Assembly: GCF_028623165.1 (NCBI RefSeq) | Contig: NZ_CP117768.1 | Coordinates: forward strand, 6,080,001-6,144,000 | DNA from: Nostoc sp. UHCC 0926 | Lineage (GTDB): Bacteria > Cyanobacteriota > Cyanobacteriia > Cyanobacteriales > Nostocaceae | Direction: 5' to 3' | DNA: 64,000 nt | Shown: positions 25,711 through 34,749 of the stretch, in pieces | Layout: each line of letters opens with the position of its first letter | How positions within the stretch are numbered: the stretch's first letter is position 1 | Notes under the pieces: model-generated | Seen by the model: the letters and a program-made list of their open reading frames with translations, nothing else | Told to the model about the DNA's origin: nothing | Databases searched by the model: none | Program-made: the position numbers and the translations under genes

Positions 25711-26184
25711 TTATTCGTACCCCATATCTAGTTCTTGAGCTTGAGCAGTAAGCTCATCAAGAGCTTGCATTCGTAAAGTATCAATTTGATTTTTGTAATT
25801 GAGTAGATCCTGATAACGCACGCGTCGTCGTGTTCCTACTTTACGGTATGGCATCTCTCCAGATTCCAATAACCCTACCAAATAAGGACGAGAAACATTT
25901 AAAATATCAGCTGCTTCTTGTGTCGTGAGTTCTGCGTGTACGGGTATAAGAGTAACAGCATTACCTTTAGCCATTTGTGTCAGGATGTCAACAAGCAGAT
26001 GAAAAGCCGCTGCTGGTATGGTAACCGTTTCACTTATAGCATTATCTTGCACAACTTTGATATTACGGTATGCATGATTATCCCGTACATAGGATGCCAA
26101 AGTTTGACTACTTTTTTTAGCTAGCGTAGCATCTTCTTCCGTAGGTACAGCAGTCCTACTAGATTGGTGTGTACTGAGTGTCAT
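25711..26184 (-). CDS. Helix-turn-helix excisionase-type protein (probable antitoxin)
   Basis: 157 residues. The C-terminal half holds a MerR/excisionase-type HTH: ELTTQEAADILNVSRPYLVG followed by LLESGEMPYRKVGTRRRVRYQDLL. The N-terminal half contains TVTIPAAAFHLLVDILTQMAKG, a segment common to cyanobacterial antitoxins partnered with PIN proteins. I chose the ATG at 26184 because GAGAGAGG lies nine bases upstream; a GTG at 26226 would add 14 residues. It probably neutralises the PIN protein and represses the pair's promoter (inference). Confidence 0.8.
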   Translation of the reverse strand: MTLSTHQSSRTAVPTEEDATLAKKSSQTLASYVRDNHAYRNIKVVQDNAISETVTIPAAAFHLLVDILTQMAKGNAVTLIPVHAELTTQEAADILNVSRPYLVGLLESGEMPYRKVGTRRRVRYQDLLNYKNQIDTLRMQALDELTAQAQELDMGYE

Positions 26185-26337
26185 AGATATCAGCCTCTCT
26201 CTGTCTAATATCGAATTGCACTCCACTTATCCATACGAAAATATGGATTGCAATTATCATTCACCTCATAATAACTCTTATTCAAAATGAACGCAATGTA
26301 CGAAATGAGCGAAACAAACTTTTATAGCAAGTATCCT

Positions 26338-26440
26338 ACCAAAAGTCCTCCAACTGGGGTTGAAGGACTTTTGGTGAAAGAAAAATCAATTTTTATCTTC
26401 AAATCCAGCAATAGACCAGTAAAAAGTCACTTTTTGCTGG
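26338..26440. ncRNA. Two consecutive strong hairpins, possible small RNA or repeat
   Basis: The first hairpin (26338-26375) pairs ACCAAAAGTCCT with AGGACTTTTGGT, extended by CCAAC/GTTGA around a GGG loop. The second (26416-26440) pairs CCAGTAAAAAGT with TTTTTGCTGG. They lie in the 366-base gap between the HTH gene and the convergent GMC gene region. The structure could be a structured RNA, a two-way terminator or an interspersed repeat. The open frame across it is not protein-like. Confidence 0.4.
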
Positions 26441-26550
26441 CTTCTGGCAGTAGCAACAGGCTTGGCATCGATGCAGGTACTGTAATGTGGTGATGTGCGC
26501 TCAGGCGATCGCTACGTTTAAAACTGTGACGATTTTATGCAAAGTTGTAC

Positions 26551-28200
26551 TTAGTGACACAATTGAGCTTTCACATGGTCTGCCAATCTAATTGCCAACG
26601 CAATAATGGTGAGCGTAGGATTAGCATAGCCTCCTGTAGGGAAAACAGAGCTACCTGCCATGAATAAATTAGAGATGCCGTGAACTTGACAATTTGCATC
26701 TACTACTCCCTGTTTTGGGTCATGATGCATACGCGTTGTTCCCATATTGTGATGGGTACTCAGCGAAGCGACTGGACGATCTCTATCTAATTCAATCTGT
26801 AACTCACCCAGACCTGCACTAGCAAACTCTTCTGCAAATACTAGCTGCGATCGCTTCACACTGCAAATATCTATTTCGCCCCAATGATTAGTTAATTTTG
26901 CTTGAGGACAACCAAGCTTATCTAGTTGAGTACTAAGTGTCACCCGATTATCTGGATTTGGGGTTTGTTCAGTTTGGCTGAGAACTTCAAACTTTGTATA
27001 TTTCTGTTCATTACCTTCATGGTTAGACCATCCACCATGACTTAAATCAGGGAACAAATATTCTTTTTTGACATTATACTTATACCAATCAGCGACAAGA
27101 TCATCAAGGTTTGTAATCACATTTTGCAAATGTTGAAGAACATTCTTAGGTAACTGCTTGTGCCGAACTGAAGAGAACAAAATTCTCGCAGAAGTCTTTG
27201 CTGCCGATCTAAACCTTTCATCTCTGGGATATAACAACGCGGTCATATTGAGTAATTTTTCGCGGCGCATCACTTGTTCCGTCAAGGCAAATTTTCCCAT
27301 CACCGTGACATTATTCACCCGGCGTAAGTCATACAAAGCCATCGAATTGAAAATTTTGCGATTATGGGGAACAAGCATACCACAACGGATAAAAGGATGA
27401 TCCATAAAGAACCTACCCACTAAATCCTGTTGATTGCCTAATCCATTCTTTTGAATTCGGTTTGATAACAATAGCAAACGTGCGTTCTCAATACCACCTG
27501 TGGCTAAAATAAAGATTTTTGCAACAACCCAAAATTTCTTACCTGATAAACAAGCTACTTGTACGCGTTTCACTGTTTGGGCTGTTTCATCTGCCTCAAT
27601 TTCTACCACGTTGGCGTTGAGAAATGTGCTGATATTAGGAGATTGATTGATTTGGTGGCGATATTCATTGGTGAAAATATCACGGGGGCCAAACTGAAAC
27701 ATACTAGTAGTAACTCGGTCACTGGTGAAATGTGTCCGAGGAGATTGAGCATTTTCCCAAGCCTCAGCTTCATAAGCAAAATAACCGAGTTTACAGACTG
27801 CTTGAGCACGCTCATAAAATGGATTCAGGTGAGATTTACTAAAAGGCCAGCCGCTGTATGGCACCCAATCTCGTTTTTCAAAATCTATTTCGTCTAATGG
27901 GACATGCCTCAGACCAAGTTGATTTTTATTGATTTCAATATTCCAGACATTAGCCATTCCACCAAATTGACGATGACGCATATCTTGCAGTGGTGGAAAT
28001 GGATCTCCAACAGTTTCACCTTCACCAAGAGATGCAGTCTCTTGATTAAATTTAATATCACCACTTTCTAGTAAGCAAACTCGAAAGTCTTGCCCAATTA
28101 GTTCTCGTGCCAGTGTAATTCCGGCTGGGCCAGCGCCAACTATACAAACTTCGGTATTTATAACTTCATTTATTGGCAATTTGCGGCTATCAATCAACAT
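26551..28200 (-). CDS. GMC-family FAD-dependent oxidoreductase
   Basis: 549 residues. The FAD-binding Rossmann motif VGAGPAGITLARELIG lies at about 21-36. A C-terminal GMC domain contains HHNMGTTRMHHDP with the active-site His region, and the closing FAD segment NLFMAGSSVFPTGGYANPT. GMC enzymes oxidise alcohols, sugars or cholesterol-like substrates; which one is unknown. It is transcribed toward the HTH gene and lies just outside the polysaccharide island, on the same strand. It could oxidise a sugar of that pathway, but this is only positional inference. Confidence 0.9.
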   Translation of the reverse strand: MLIDSRKLPINEVINTEVCIVGAGPAGITLARELIGQDFRVCLLESGDIKFNQETASLGEGETVGDPFPPLQDMRHRQFGGMANVWNIEINKNQLGLRHVPLDEIDFEKRDWVPYSGWPFSKSHLNPFYERAQAVCKLGYFAYEAEAWENAQSPRTHFTSDRVTTSMFQFGPRDIFTNEYRHQINQSPNISTFLNANVVEIEADETAQTVKRVQVACLSGKKFWVVAKIFILATGGIENARLLLLSNRIQKNGLGNQQDLVGRFFMDHPFIRCGMLVPHNRKIFNSMALYDLRRVNNVTVMGKFALTEQVMRREKLLNMTALLYPRDERFRSAAKTSARILFSSVRHKQLPKNVLQHLQNVITNLDDLVADWYKYNVKKEYLFPDLSHGGWSNHEGNEQKYTKFEVLSQTEQTPNPDNRVTLSTQLDKLGCPQAKLTNHWGEIDICSVKRSQLVFAEEFASAGLGELQIELDRDRPVASLSTHHNMGTTRMHHDPKQGVVDANCQVHGISNLFMAGSSVFPTGGYANPTLTIIALAIRLADHVKAQLCH

Positions 28201-28251
28201 TTATTTAATTCCTTTTAATTTAATTTATTATTTTTAGCTATAGATGCACAG

Positions 28252-28352
28252 ATAGCAATCCTATTTAATTTATGAAAATTATCGAACCGCCAAGCCGCCA
28301 AGAGCGCCAAGAATAGAAGCAGAAAAGTTCAGAAATAATTGAGGATTGCTAT
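28252..28352. repeat. MITE-like element, TATAGCAATCC family
   Basis: It opens with ATAGCAATCCTATTTAATTT and closes with the inverted AGGATTGCTAT. The core has the CCGCCAAGAGCGCCAAG block. It is a member of the family described at 4032. Confidence 0.7.
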
Positions 28353-28430
28353 AGATAATCAATCGATGTAAATCTGTGGTTTTATTTTCATAAAATTGAC
28401 TTTTGCTAGAAGTTTACTGTTTCATTTAGC

Positions 28431-29552
28431 CTATGAAACGCTTGGCATGGCAGAACGAATTGCACTAATAAAGTTTTGGGCATAATTCTGTGTTGAAAAA
28501 TCGAGGGCGCGTTGCCTGGCAGCTATTCCTGCACTTCGGGCAAATTCTTGCTCGTCAAGATAGCGGAGAATTGCGATCGCTAATTTATCCGCATCGCCGT
28601 AAGGTGTTAATAGTCCATTCATCCCATCGGTAATAATCTCTGTCGGGCCGCCTGCATTGCCAGCAATCACAGGTTTACCCAGCGCCATCGCCTCAATAAT
28701 CACAATCCCAAATGGCTCCTTATCCGATGCATGAACGAATACATCCATCGCCTGCACCCACTCCGGGATGTTGCGCTGTAGCCCAGCCATAATTACTTGC
28801 TCTTTCAAGCCTAAGGTTGCAATTTCTGCTTTTAAGAAGTCCTCATAATCTGGTTCTAAATCGTGCTTACCGCCAATCACTACACAATGGGCATCAGGAT
28901 ACTTCTGTAAAATTTTGGGCATCGCTTGCACCAGTACGTGCATTCCCTTCCATCGTTGCAATCGGCCAACAATTCCAATCAACGGCCCATGTAAAGGTAA
29001 GCCCAGCTTCCGCCGTGCTTCTTCAGGAGAAGGCAAAGCATCAGGCTCGAATCGGTCTAGTGCGACACCAGGATAAACCAAAGGTGTTGGTCTGTGGGGC
29101 CAAATTTCTGCCTGTGCTTGCTTGCCATCTTGGGAGAGGGTAATAATTGCCTGGGCTGGGATTAAAGTAGCGATTCGTACCAACCAAGTCTTATCACTAG
29201 GTACTTCTAGTTGATACCACACAGCAGGTAACCCCGCCAGCATTGCTGCCAAACCTCCAGATATATGCGTAATCCACATCCAATTGACAATTATATCTGC
29301 ACGTTCGCGGCGGGCGATCGCAGCTATCCGAAAAACAGCGCCAATAAAACGGTGGATTTGGCGTAAACGTCCACTTTCTACAACTCGCGTATCAATACCG
29401 AGGGACTTTACTTCTTCTACCATCGGGCCGTCTTCTAAAAATATTACTAGCCACTCGACACCGGCATTACGTCCTTGTTGCACTAAATCCCAAAGCATCA
29501 TTTCACCACCGCCTCTTTGCTCGGCTAGTGGCATTACAATAATTGCTTTCAT
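28431..29552 (-). CDS. Glycosyltransferase family 4 (HEP island)
   Basis: 373 residues with a GT-B fold. The N-terminus MPLAEQRGGGEMML is the GT4 N-terminal glycine-rich start. IGIVGRLQRWKGMHVL (about 191-206) begins the C-domain, and SDKEPFGIVIIEAMALGKP (about 276-294) is the E-x7-E donor-binding motif. It is the last gene of the island in transcription order, 58 bases after the O-antigen-ligase-like gene, with a repeat element in between. It presumably adds one sugar of the envelope polysaccharide repeat unit at the cytosolic face of the inner membrane. Confidence 0.88.
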   Translation of the reverse strand: MKAIIVMPLAEQRGGGEMMLWDLVQQGRNAGVEWLVIFLEDGPMVEEVKSLGIDTRVVESGRLRQIHRFIGAVFRIAAIARRERADIIVNWMWITHISGGLAAMLAGLPAVWYQLEVPSDKTWLVRIATLIPAQAIITLSQDGKQAQAEIWPHRPTPLVYPGVALDRFEPDALPSPEEARRKLGLPLHGPLIGIVGRLQRWKGMHVLVQAMPKILQKYPDAHCVVIGGKHDLEPDYEDFLKAEIATLGLKEQVIMAGLQRNIPEWVQAMDVFVHASDKEPFGIVIIEAMALGKPVIAGNAGGPTEIITDGMNGLLTPYGDADKLAIAILRYLDEQEFARSAGIAARQRALDFSTQNYAQNFISAIRSAMPSVS

Positions 29553-29556
29553 AATT

Positions 29557-29658
29557 TATATCAGTCCGATTTAAGTTGTAAGATTTCGTTTTTTAACAAA
29601 CTTGAAAAGCTCAGAATCCCGACTTATTAGAGAAGTTGGGGTTCTTGGGATTGCTATA
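29557..29658. repeat. MITE-like element overlapping the ligase 3' end
   Basis: TATATCAGTCCGATTTAA at the left and TTGCTATA at the right belong to the family at 4032. The core has the CCCGACTTATTAGAGAAG-type palindrome. The neighbouring ligase gene ends at 29611 inside the element. Confidence 0.7.
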
Positions 29659-31065
29659 GTATTTATGTCCTGCCATAGCCATAGCTAAAAATCCCCAAAG
29701 AATCATCCCTGCCACACTCAACATGCCGCTACCGATAACTAGCTGTGTAGCAGAACTAATACCAATGGCGCGGGCAGCACTGATAAAACTATCGAAACGA
29801 CCTTCACCATAGCTGCTGACACTAATAATTAATAAGATTAATCCACCCATATAAAAAATGGCTCCAAACCAACCAAGGGTGAAAAACATATCTAAAATGC
29901 CACTATCAATCACCACTACTTCAATTTGACCGGTTTTTTCGTTGACCTTCCAGATATTTCCTAAACCGTTACCTAGACCATTAGAAAGAGCTAGACCAAG
30001 GTTTTTGTCATAAGTTCCCGATCTATCTTTAAAGCTGCCATCATCTTGAAGATTAGAAAAAGTTTCCATACGCGCTGCTAAAACCCCAGAAATTGGCTCG
30101 ATAGTTGTCAATGGGACAACACAAATTGCCATTACTACGATTATGGTGACTAAGCGCATTTGAATCCGCGCCTTGACTGAACCCATAATCATAATTACTC
30201 CAAATAACCAGCCTCCCCAATTAGTACGTGCTTGTGTCAATAGAAAAGATAAGTAACCAACAGCTGAAGCAGGAAAAATTAAATTTCCCGAACTTGTAAA
30301 TAACAACAGTAAACCAGCTTGCATGACTGAACCAAAGGGGCCGACTGAGTGCAATGTACTCCAGACCCGCATCCCAAAAGGTACAGGATTTCCAGCACTC
30401 ATGAATAGTTTTGATTGGATCAGCCAATACCTGTCCCACTCAGGAGCTACCACAAATTGATATACGCCATAAGTTCCTAAAATCAACACACACCAGAGAA
30501 ATGTTCGCTGAATGTTCTGGCGATAGCTCGGATAATCTCGCCAGTTAATAAATAAGTGAAAAGCGAAGATGATCGGACTGAGCCAATCCATCAATCCTCG
30601 TGCTACAGGGATAGGTGGGTTGTAAATCAGACCGACTAGAAAGCCATAGAACACTCCGATAAAAGCCAAAACAAACGGCAAGCCCCCTTGACCAGAGGCG
30701 CGGGGAAAGTGGCGGAAGAATGTTGCTATAGTTACAAAAACCACTAAGTAGGGTGCTATGAGCATTTGCCGGGTAGAGTCCCAGCCCACCCGATAGTCAA
30801 CTAAGCGGGTAGCTAAGGGCGTGAGAAACCAGATCCACCAGGTAAAGCTGATGTAGAGAATGGGATGCCGCAAGTATAAAAACACAGCTACTATTAAAGC
30901 TGTCACCGGATAAATTAGGCGCAATGCGGCAGTAGCACCAGCAAAATAGCAAACTACAGTCAGTAATACAAAACCTGCGATCGCCATCCAACCCTGTAGC
31001 GATCGCTCTTCGGGAGAATAGTTTTCTTGTAAAAAACTATTGAAAAGTATCTGCTTAGAATTCAT
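29611..31065 (-). CDS. O-antigen ligase/polymerase-like membrane protein
   Basis: 484 residues with ten or more hydrophobic segments and a large loop (about 325-385) between late helices, the layout of Wzy/WaaL-type proteins. In that loop lie SGVLAARMETFSNL and GLGNGLGNIWKV. In the HEP island it is the likely polymerase or ligase that joins repeat units at the periplasmic face. The last 15 residues (from YSNPKNPNF to the stop) are encoded by the end of a mobile repeat element, so the original C-terminus was replaced. The ATG at 31065 gives a normal cytosolic N-terminus. Confidence 0.75.
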   Translation of the reverse strand: MNSKQILFNSFLQENYSPEERSLQGWMAIAGFVLLTVVCYFAGATAALRLIYPVTALIVAVFLYLRHPILYISFTWWIWFLTPLATRLVDYRVGWDSTRQMLIAPYLVVFVTIATFFRHFPRASGQGGLPFVLAFIGVFYGFLVGLIYNPPIPVARGLMDWLSPIIFAFHLFINWRDYPSYRQNIQRTFLWCVLILGTYGVYQFVVAPEWDRYWLIQSKLFMSAGNPVPFGMRVWSTLHSVGPFGSVMQAGLLLLFTSSGNLIFPASAVGYLSFLLTQARTNWGGWLFGVIMIMGSVKARIQMRLVTIIVVMAICVVPLTTIEPISGVLAARMETFSNLQDDGSFKDRSGTYDKNLGLALSNGLGNGLGNIWKVNEKTGQIEVVVIDSGILDMFFTLGWFGAIFYMGGLILLIISVSSYGEGRFDSFISAARAIGISSATQLVIGSGMLSVAGMILWGFLAMAMAGHKYYSNPKNPNFSNKSGF

Positions 31066-31212
31066 TCAATTTTAAATGTAAACATAAATAAATTTTGCAG
31101 ATCAACTCGTTCCCTGGCTCCAGCCTGGGAATGCAGTCACTAGAGGCTTTGCCTCTTGTACTGGCTCTGTGGAAGCAGCACTAATTACCAGGTAGAAGCT
31201 GGCAACTAGAGC

Positions 31213-31442
31213 TAATACCAATTCGCTATGAAGATGCACTTAATTTTTATTAAACGAACCGCCCTTCGGGTGACGCTCGTTGCGCTAAAGCGTCTCCCTT
31301 TGGGAGAAGACTCGCTAACGCTGCGCTAACACCAGTCGCCTACGGCGGGAAACCCGCCTACAGCGCTGGTTCACCAAGTACGCCAAATACGCCAAGGAAG
31401 AAGGAATAATCATTAAGTGCAAGTTTAGGGAGAATTGGTATA
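31213..31442. repeat. Inverted-repeat element with mosaic core
   Basis: The left arm is TAATACCAATTC...GCACTTAAT and the right arm ATTAAGTGCAAG...GAATTGGTAT, about 33 bases each with mismatches. The core is G/C-rich modules shared with 12915-13310 (CCCTTCGGGTGACGC, CTCCCTTTGGGA, CGGGAAACCCGCC). An arm-only relative lies at 44776-44855. This accounts for most of the gap between the ligase and the next GT2. Confidence 0.7.
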
Positions 31443-31466
31443 AGAAGAAATAGAATTCATTTTGAA

Positions 31467-32396
31467 TTACGAATTATGAATTACGAATTGTTTATATCCT
31501 TGCCAACGCCCGCGCCAGGATGCAAGCAATTTTTTACCCGCCAACTGCCCTTGGCTGGGTAAAAATCTCAGCCATTGTACGAAACCTAAACTATCGCATG
31601 TACCCACGAATACTGCCCAAAACAAAAATACAATTCGGCGGAGAAATGGCAGATGCTCTAGTAAAATTAAGGTTTCATTATGGACTAAATTAATAAAGGC
31701 AATTTCATTAAAGTTGTTTCGCTGATCTTCATCAAAACGTTGTGCTGGATAGTGATCTACAGCAACGTTAGGATCATAAATTATCTTCCAACCAGCCCGC
31801 TTTAATGCCAGAGTGAATGCCATTTCAAAGTGTACTTGCGCTCCTGTACCGCGCATCCGTTCGTCAAAACGCAATTGTCCGATTGCCTGTTTACGAAAAC
31901 TCATGTTTACGCCCTTGAGAACATCGACTTCACGGGGTTCTCCCACTCCCAGATGATGGTTACCAATCACTCGCCCAAACCACTGCAACTGTCCGACTAC
32001 TAAACGGGATTCGTTTTCGAGTTTGCTGCCGTGGTGTATCCAATCACGCCCTCCCAGACCGCCGAGGCGACTATCACAGGTAAAGTAAGCGGCGATGCGC
32101 TCTAACCAATCTGGATGGGGTGCAGCATCATCATCAGTAATGGAAACAATATCGCCCTCCACTGCTGCTAGTCCGGCGTTGAGGGCTGCTACTACCCCCG
32201 ATTGTGTGACTTTCACGGTATGGAGTGGCAAGTTGGCCGCTTTGTATTGGGCAAGAAATTGCCAAGTTTCTGCATCCGTATCGCGGACAACCACTATCAC
32301 CTGATCAACTGGTTTAGTTTGCTCCTGTAGCGCCAAAAGGCAGCGTGAGAGGTCTTGTGGACGGCGATAAGTCGGTATGAGAACGGTGTTCCGCAT
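31467..32396 (-). CDS. Glycosyltransferase family 2 (HEP island)
   Basis: 309 residues with a GT-A fold. TVLIPTYRRPQDLSRCL at the N-terminus is the nucleotide-binding strand, and the metal-binding acidic cluster is SITDDDAAPHPDW (about 90-102). C-terminal hydrophobic patches (RIVFLFWAVFVGTC) may attach it to the membrane. It overlaps the upstream GT4 gene by 83 bases in another frame, so the two are tightly coupled. The sugar and acceptor are unknown. Confidence 0.87.
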   Translation of the reverse strand: MRNTVLIPTYRRPQDLSRCLLALQEQTKPVDQVIVVVRDTDAETWQFLAQYKAANLPLHTVKVTQSGVVAALNAGLAAVEGDIVSITDDDAAPHPDWLERIAAYFTCDSRLGGLGGRDWIHHGSKLENESRLVVGQLQWFGRVIGNHHLGVGEPREVDVLKGVNMSFRKQAIGQLRFDERMRGTGAQVHFEMAFTLALKRAGWKIIYDPNVAVDHYPAQRFDEDQRNNFNEIAFINLVHNETLILLEHLPFLRRIVFLFWAVFVGTCDSLGFVQWLRFLPSQGQLAGKKLLASWRGRWQGYKQFVIHNS

Positions 32397-33519
32397 TCTT
32401 GCTTAACTCCTCAAATAGATCCACATAAGTTTGTGCCATAGTAGTCCAGCTATGTTGTTCTGCCACAGAGCGAGCAGCTTTGCCCATCTGCTGTATAAGG
32501 GCGCGATTGCTCACCAAGGACATCAGCGCCACAGCCAAAGCATTAATATCATCTGAGTCGGATAAGACGATGCCACATTCTGGTGTCACCAACTCTCCGC
32601 CCCCTGTAGCTGTGGCAGTAATTACTGGCAGTCCTGAAGAAAGTGCTTCTAACAATACGAGGCTGCAAGCTTCGTATCGGGAAGGAAAAACAAATAAATC
32701 TACTGTTCGCATAATTTCGGGGATATCACGGCGATATCCCACAAAATGCACGCGTTCATTTAACCCCAAAGAGGCTGCTAACTGGGGAAAAGGGCTACCT
32801 TCGGTGTGTCCCACCACCGCCAGATGTAAATCAGGAACTTTCACCAAGGCGTGCAGTATTGTATCTAAGTTCTTTCTGGGTGTGCGGATATCTCCAGCGA
32901 ACAGTGCTAGGGCGACATTCTCCGGTAAACCTAACTTTTGGCGATTGCTTTGGCCAGGGGCAAATTCTTCTAAGTCAACGCCATTGACAATTACGCGAAT
33001 CCGAGAACGGGGCACACCAATATTGACTAATTCCTGGGCTACCTTTTCTGATACCGCTACAACAACCTGCGCTTTTTGGAAAGCCTGTTTTTCCCAACGA
33101 GCATTAAAAGCCGTAAACAGCCATTGGTAAAAACCATATAAATCTCGGCGATTGCGGGAAATATGAACAGGCGATCGCAACCATGAACTGTGGACAAAAT
33201 GTACAGCATTTACATCAGCCGCAGCCATATTAATTGCTCCATTGATTTTAACTAAATCAATGCTAGAGCGATGTTGACGTAACCAATCTGCACTTTTTTG
33301 GGCAAATATGAAATTACGCACAAATTCGGTGGGATAACCTTTGACTGGAATTTTAATCCAATTAACTTGGCTATTGTCTTCTAGTTCTGGTGCGACTTCA
33401 CTAGCCAATAATGTCAGTTGATGACCACGACGAATTGCTTCATTAGCAACCTCATAGTTTACCCGCCCCTGACCATCACCTTTTTTTATTTTATGAGTAA
33501 CAATACAAAGTTTCATCAA
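32314..33519 (-). CDS. Glycosyltransferase family 4 (HEP island)
   Basis: 401 residues. GT4 motifs include ALFAGDIRTPRKNLDTIL (about 205-222), VHFVGYRRDIPEIM and FPSRYEACSLVLLEALSSGLP (about 275-295). The last 28 residues, after the point where the fold normally ends (about YVDLFEELSK), are Ser/Thr/Pro-rich and are translated from the start of the next gene in another frame. The original stop was apparently lost. It is a member of the envelope polysaccharide set. Confidence 0.88.
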   Translation of the reverse strand: MMKLCIVTHKIKKGDGQGRVNYEVANEAIRRGHQLTLLASEVAPELEDNSQVNWIKIPVKGYPTEFVRNFIFAQKSADWLRQHRSSIDLVKINGAINMAAADVNAVHFVHSSWLRSPVHISRNRRDLYGFYQWLFTAFNARWEKQAFQKAQVVVAVSEKVAQELVNIGVPRSRIRVIVNGVDLEEFAPGQSNRQKLGLPENVALALFAGDIRTPRKNLDTILHALVKVPDLHLAVVGHTEGSPFPQLAASLGLNERVHFVGYRRDIPEIMRTVDLFVFPSRYEACSLVLLEALSSGLPVITATATGGGELVTPECGIVLSDSDDINALAVALMSLVSNRALIQQMGKAARSVAEQHSWTTMAQTYVDLFEELSKNAEHRSHTDLSPSTRPLTLPFGATGAN

Positions 33520-33687
33520 CTATCTTCCTTAATGATAAAAGCTCATGCAGAGGCAGAGGTGCAGAGAAAGAGTTTAAAATAATCTTCTTTTCTTCCCCTT
33601 ATGCTCTTTGCGCCCTTCTCTGCGAGACGCTGCGCGATTGCGGTTCGTTTCAAAAATAAATTCCAAAACTCAGTTATTATTACTCTA

Positions 33688-34695
33688 TTATTTTGATATT
33701 ACTATTAACTTATCTGCTAAAAAATGCGGAATAAAACTAATACTTAATGCCACTATAGTTCGCATGTTAAATTTTTGTTTTTTCAATACCTGCCAAAAAT
33801 AAGGACGTGCTGCTGCTGTCTGTTCACTTCGTAGCAGACCAATTCCCAAAGTTGTATTAGCTTCTAACCATTTCTTTTGAAAGTACGTCCTAAATTGCTG
33901 TAGACGAGTATCTTCCATAAAGACTTGATAACAAAATATTTCGCTTTTAGCTTTGCGAATTTTTGCCTGCACATCTCGACTACCACTGAGCATGGTATCA
34001 GTTTGCTCATGGGCACGATATCGCGTTAGCCTTTCTGGATAGTAGTAAGCCCCACAACCAGATACACAACAGAGGTAAGTTAAATATAAATCCCACATGC
34101 CGCCAACTTCTGGGGGAATACTATCCCAATCCACAAAATTATTGCGAATCACACAAGCTGCCGCAGTAGGTATACTTTTATCTATTAACCCAATTTTATA
34201 GAAAGGTTGATGAATCCCTTGTGTTAACTTATCTCGCTTGTAACCACGTGTGTTTTCTTCAGTTCCAACATCATTAATTATGCCATTAGCATCTATAATA
34301 TATTGGTCGCAAAAAGCGATAATTAACTCGGAATTTACTTCTAGTATTGGTACAAGCTTTGCTAAAAAGTCTTCATTCCAGATGTCATCGTCATGGAGAC
34401 TAGCAACATATTTACCTCGCGCCATCTTGAAACCATGCTGCTGATTAGCTAGCATACCGACATTTTGCTGATGTCGCCAAAATCTGATGCGTGAATCACC
34501 AAAAGATGCGGCAATAGCTTGAGGATTTTCTGGACTACAATTATCAGAAACAATGATTTCGATATTTTGATAAGTCTGTTTAATAGCACTAGCGATCGCT
34601 TGCTTCAGATATTCTGGTCGATTATAGGTGGGGATAATAACGCTAACTAAAGGTTGTTGGTCTTCTTGATGCAATGACATATTTTTTAGCTTCAT
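33688..34695 (-). CDS. Glycosyltransferase family 2 (HEP island)
   Basis: 335 residues from the preferred start. LVSVIIPTYNRPEYLKQAI and IIVSDNCSPEN are the GT2 nucleotide-binding strands; ASLHDDDIWNEDF holds the metal-binding Asp cluster. I chose the ATG at 34695 because AGGAAAG lies eight bases upstream; an earlier in-frame start at 34725 would add ten residues. The C-terminus is helical. It likely transfers one sugar of the repeat unit; specificity is unknown. Confidence 0.87.
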   Translation of the reverse strand: MKLKNMSLHQEDQQPLVSVIIPTYNRPEYLKQAIASAIKQTYQNIEIIVSDNCSPENPQAIAASFGDSRIRFWRHQQNVGMLANQQHGFKMARGKYVASLHDDDIWNEDFLAKLVPILEVNSELIIAFCDQYIIDANGIINDVGTEENTRGYKRDKLTQGIHQPFYKIGLIDKSIPTAAACVIRNNFVDWDSIPPEVGGMWDLYLTYLCCVSGCGAYYYPERLTRYRAHEQTDTMLSGSRDVQAKIRKAKSEIFCYQVFMEDTRLQQFRTYFQKKWLEANTTLGIGLLRSEQTAAARPYFWQVLKKQKFNMRTIVALSISFIPHFLADKLIVISK

Positions 34696-34749
34696 ATTTA
34701 TCTTTCCTAAATGAAAGATGCACATTTTAATATTTTGACTAAACTAAGG

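Noticed and set aside
26287..26493. 68-codon open frame over the double hairpin
   Set aside because: It runs through the hairpin arms, giving non-protein-like sequence with no homologous pattern.
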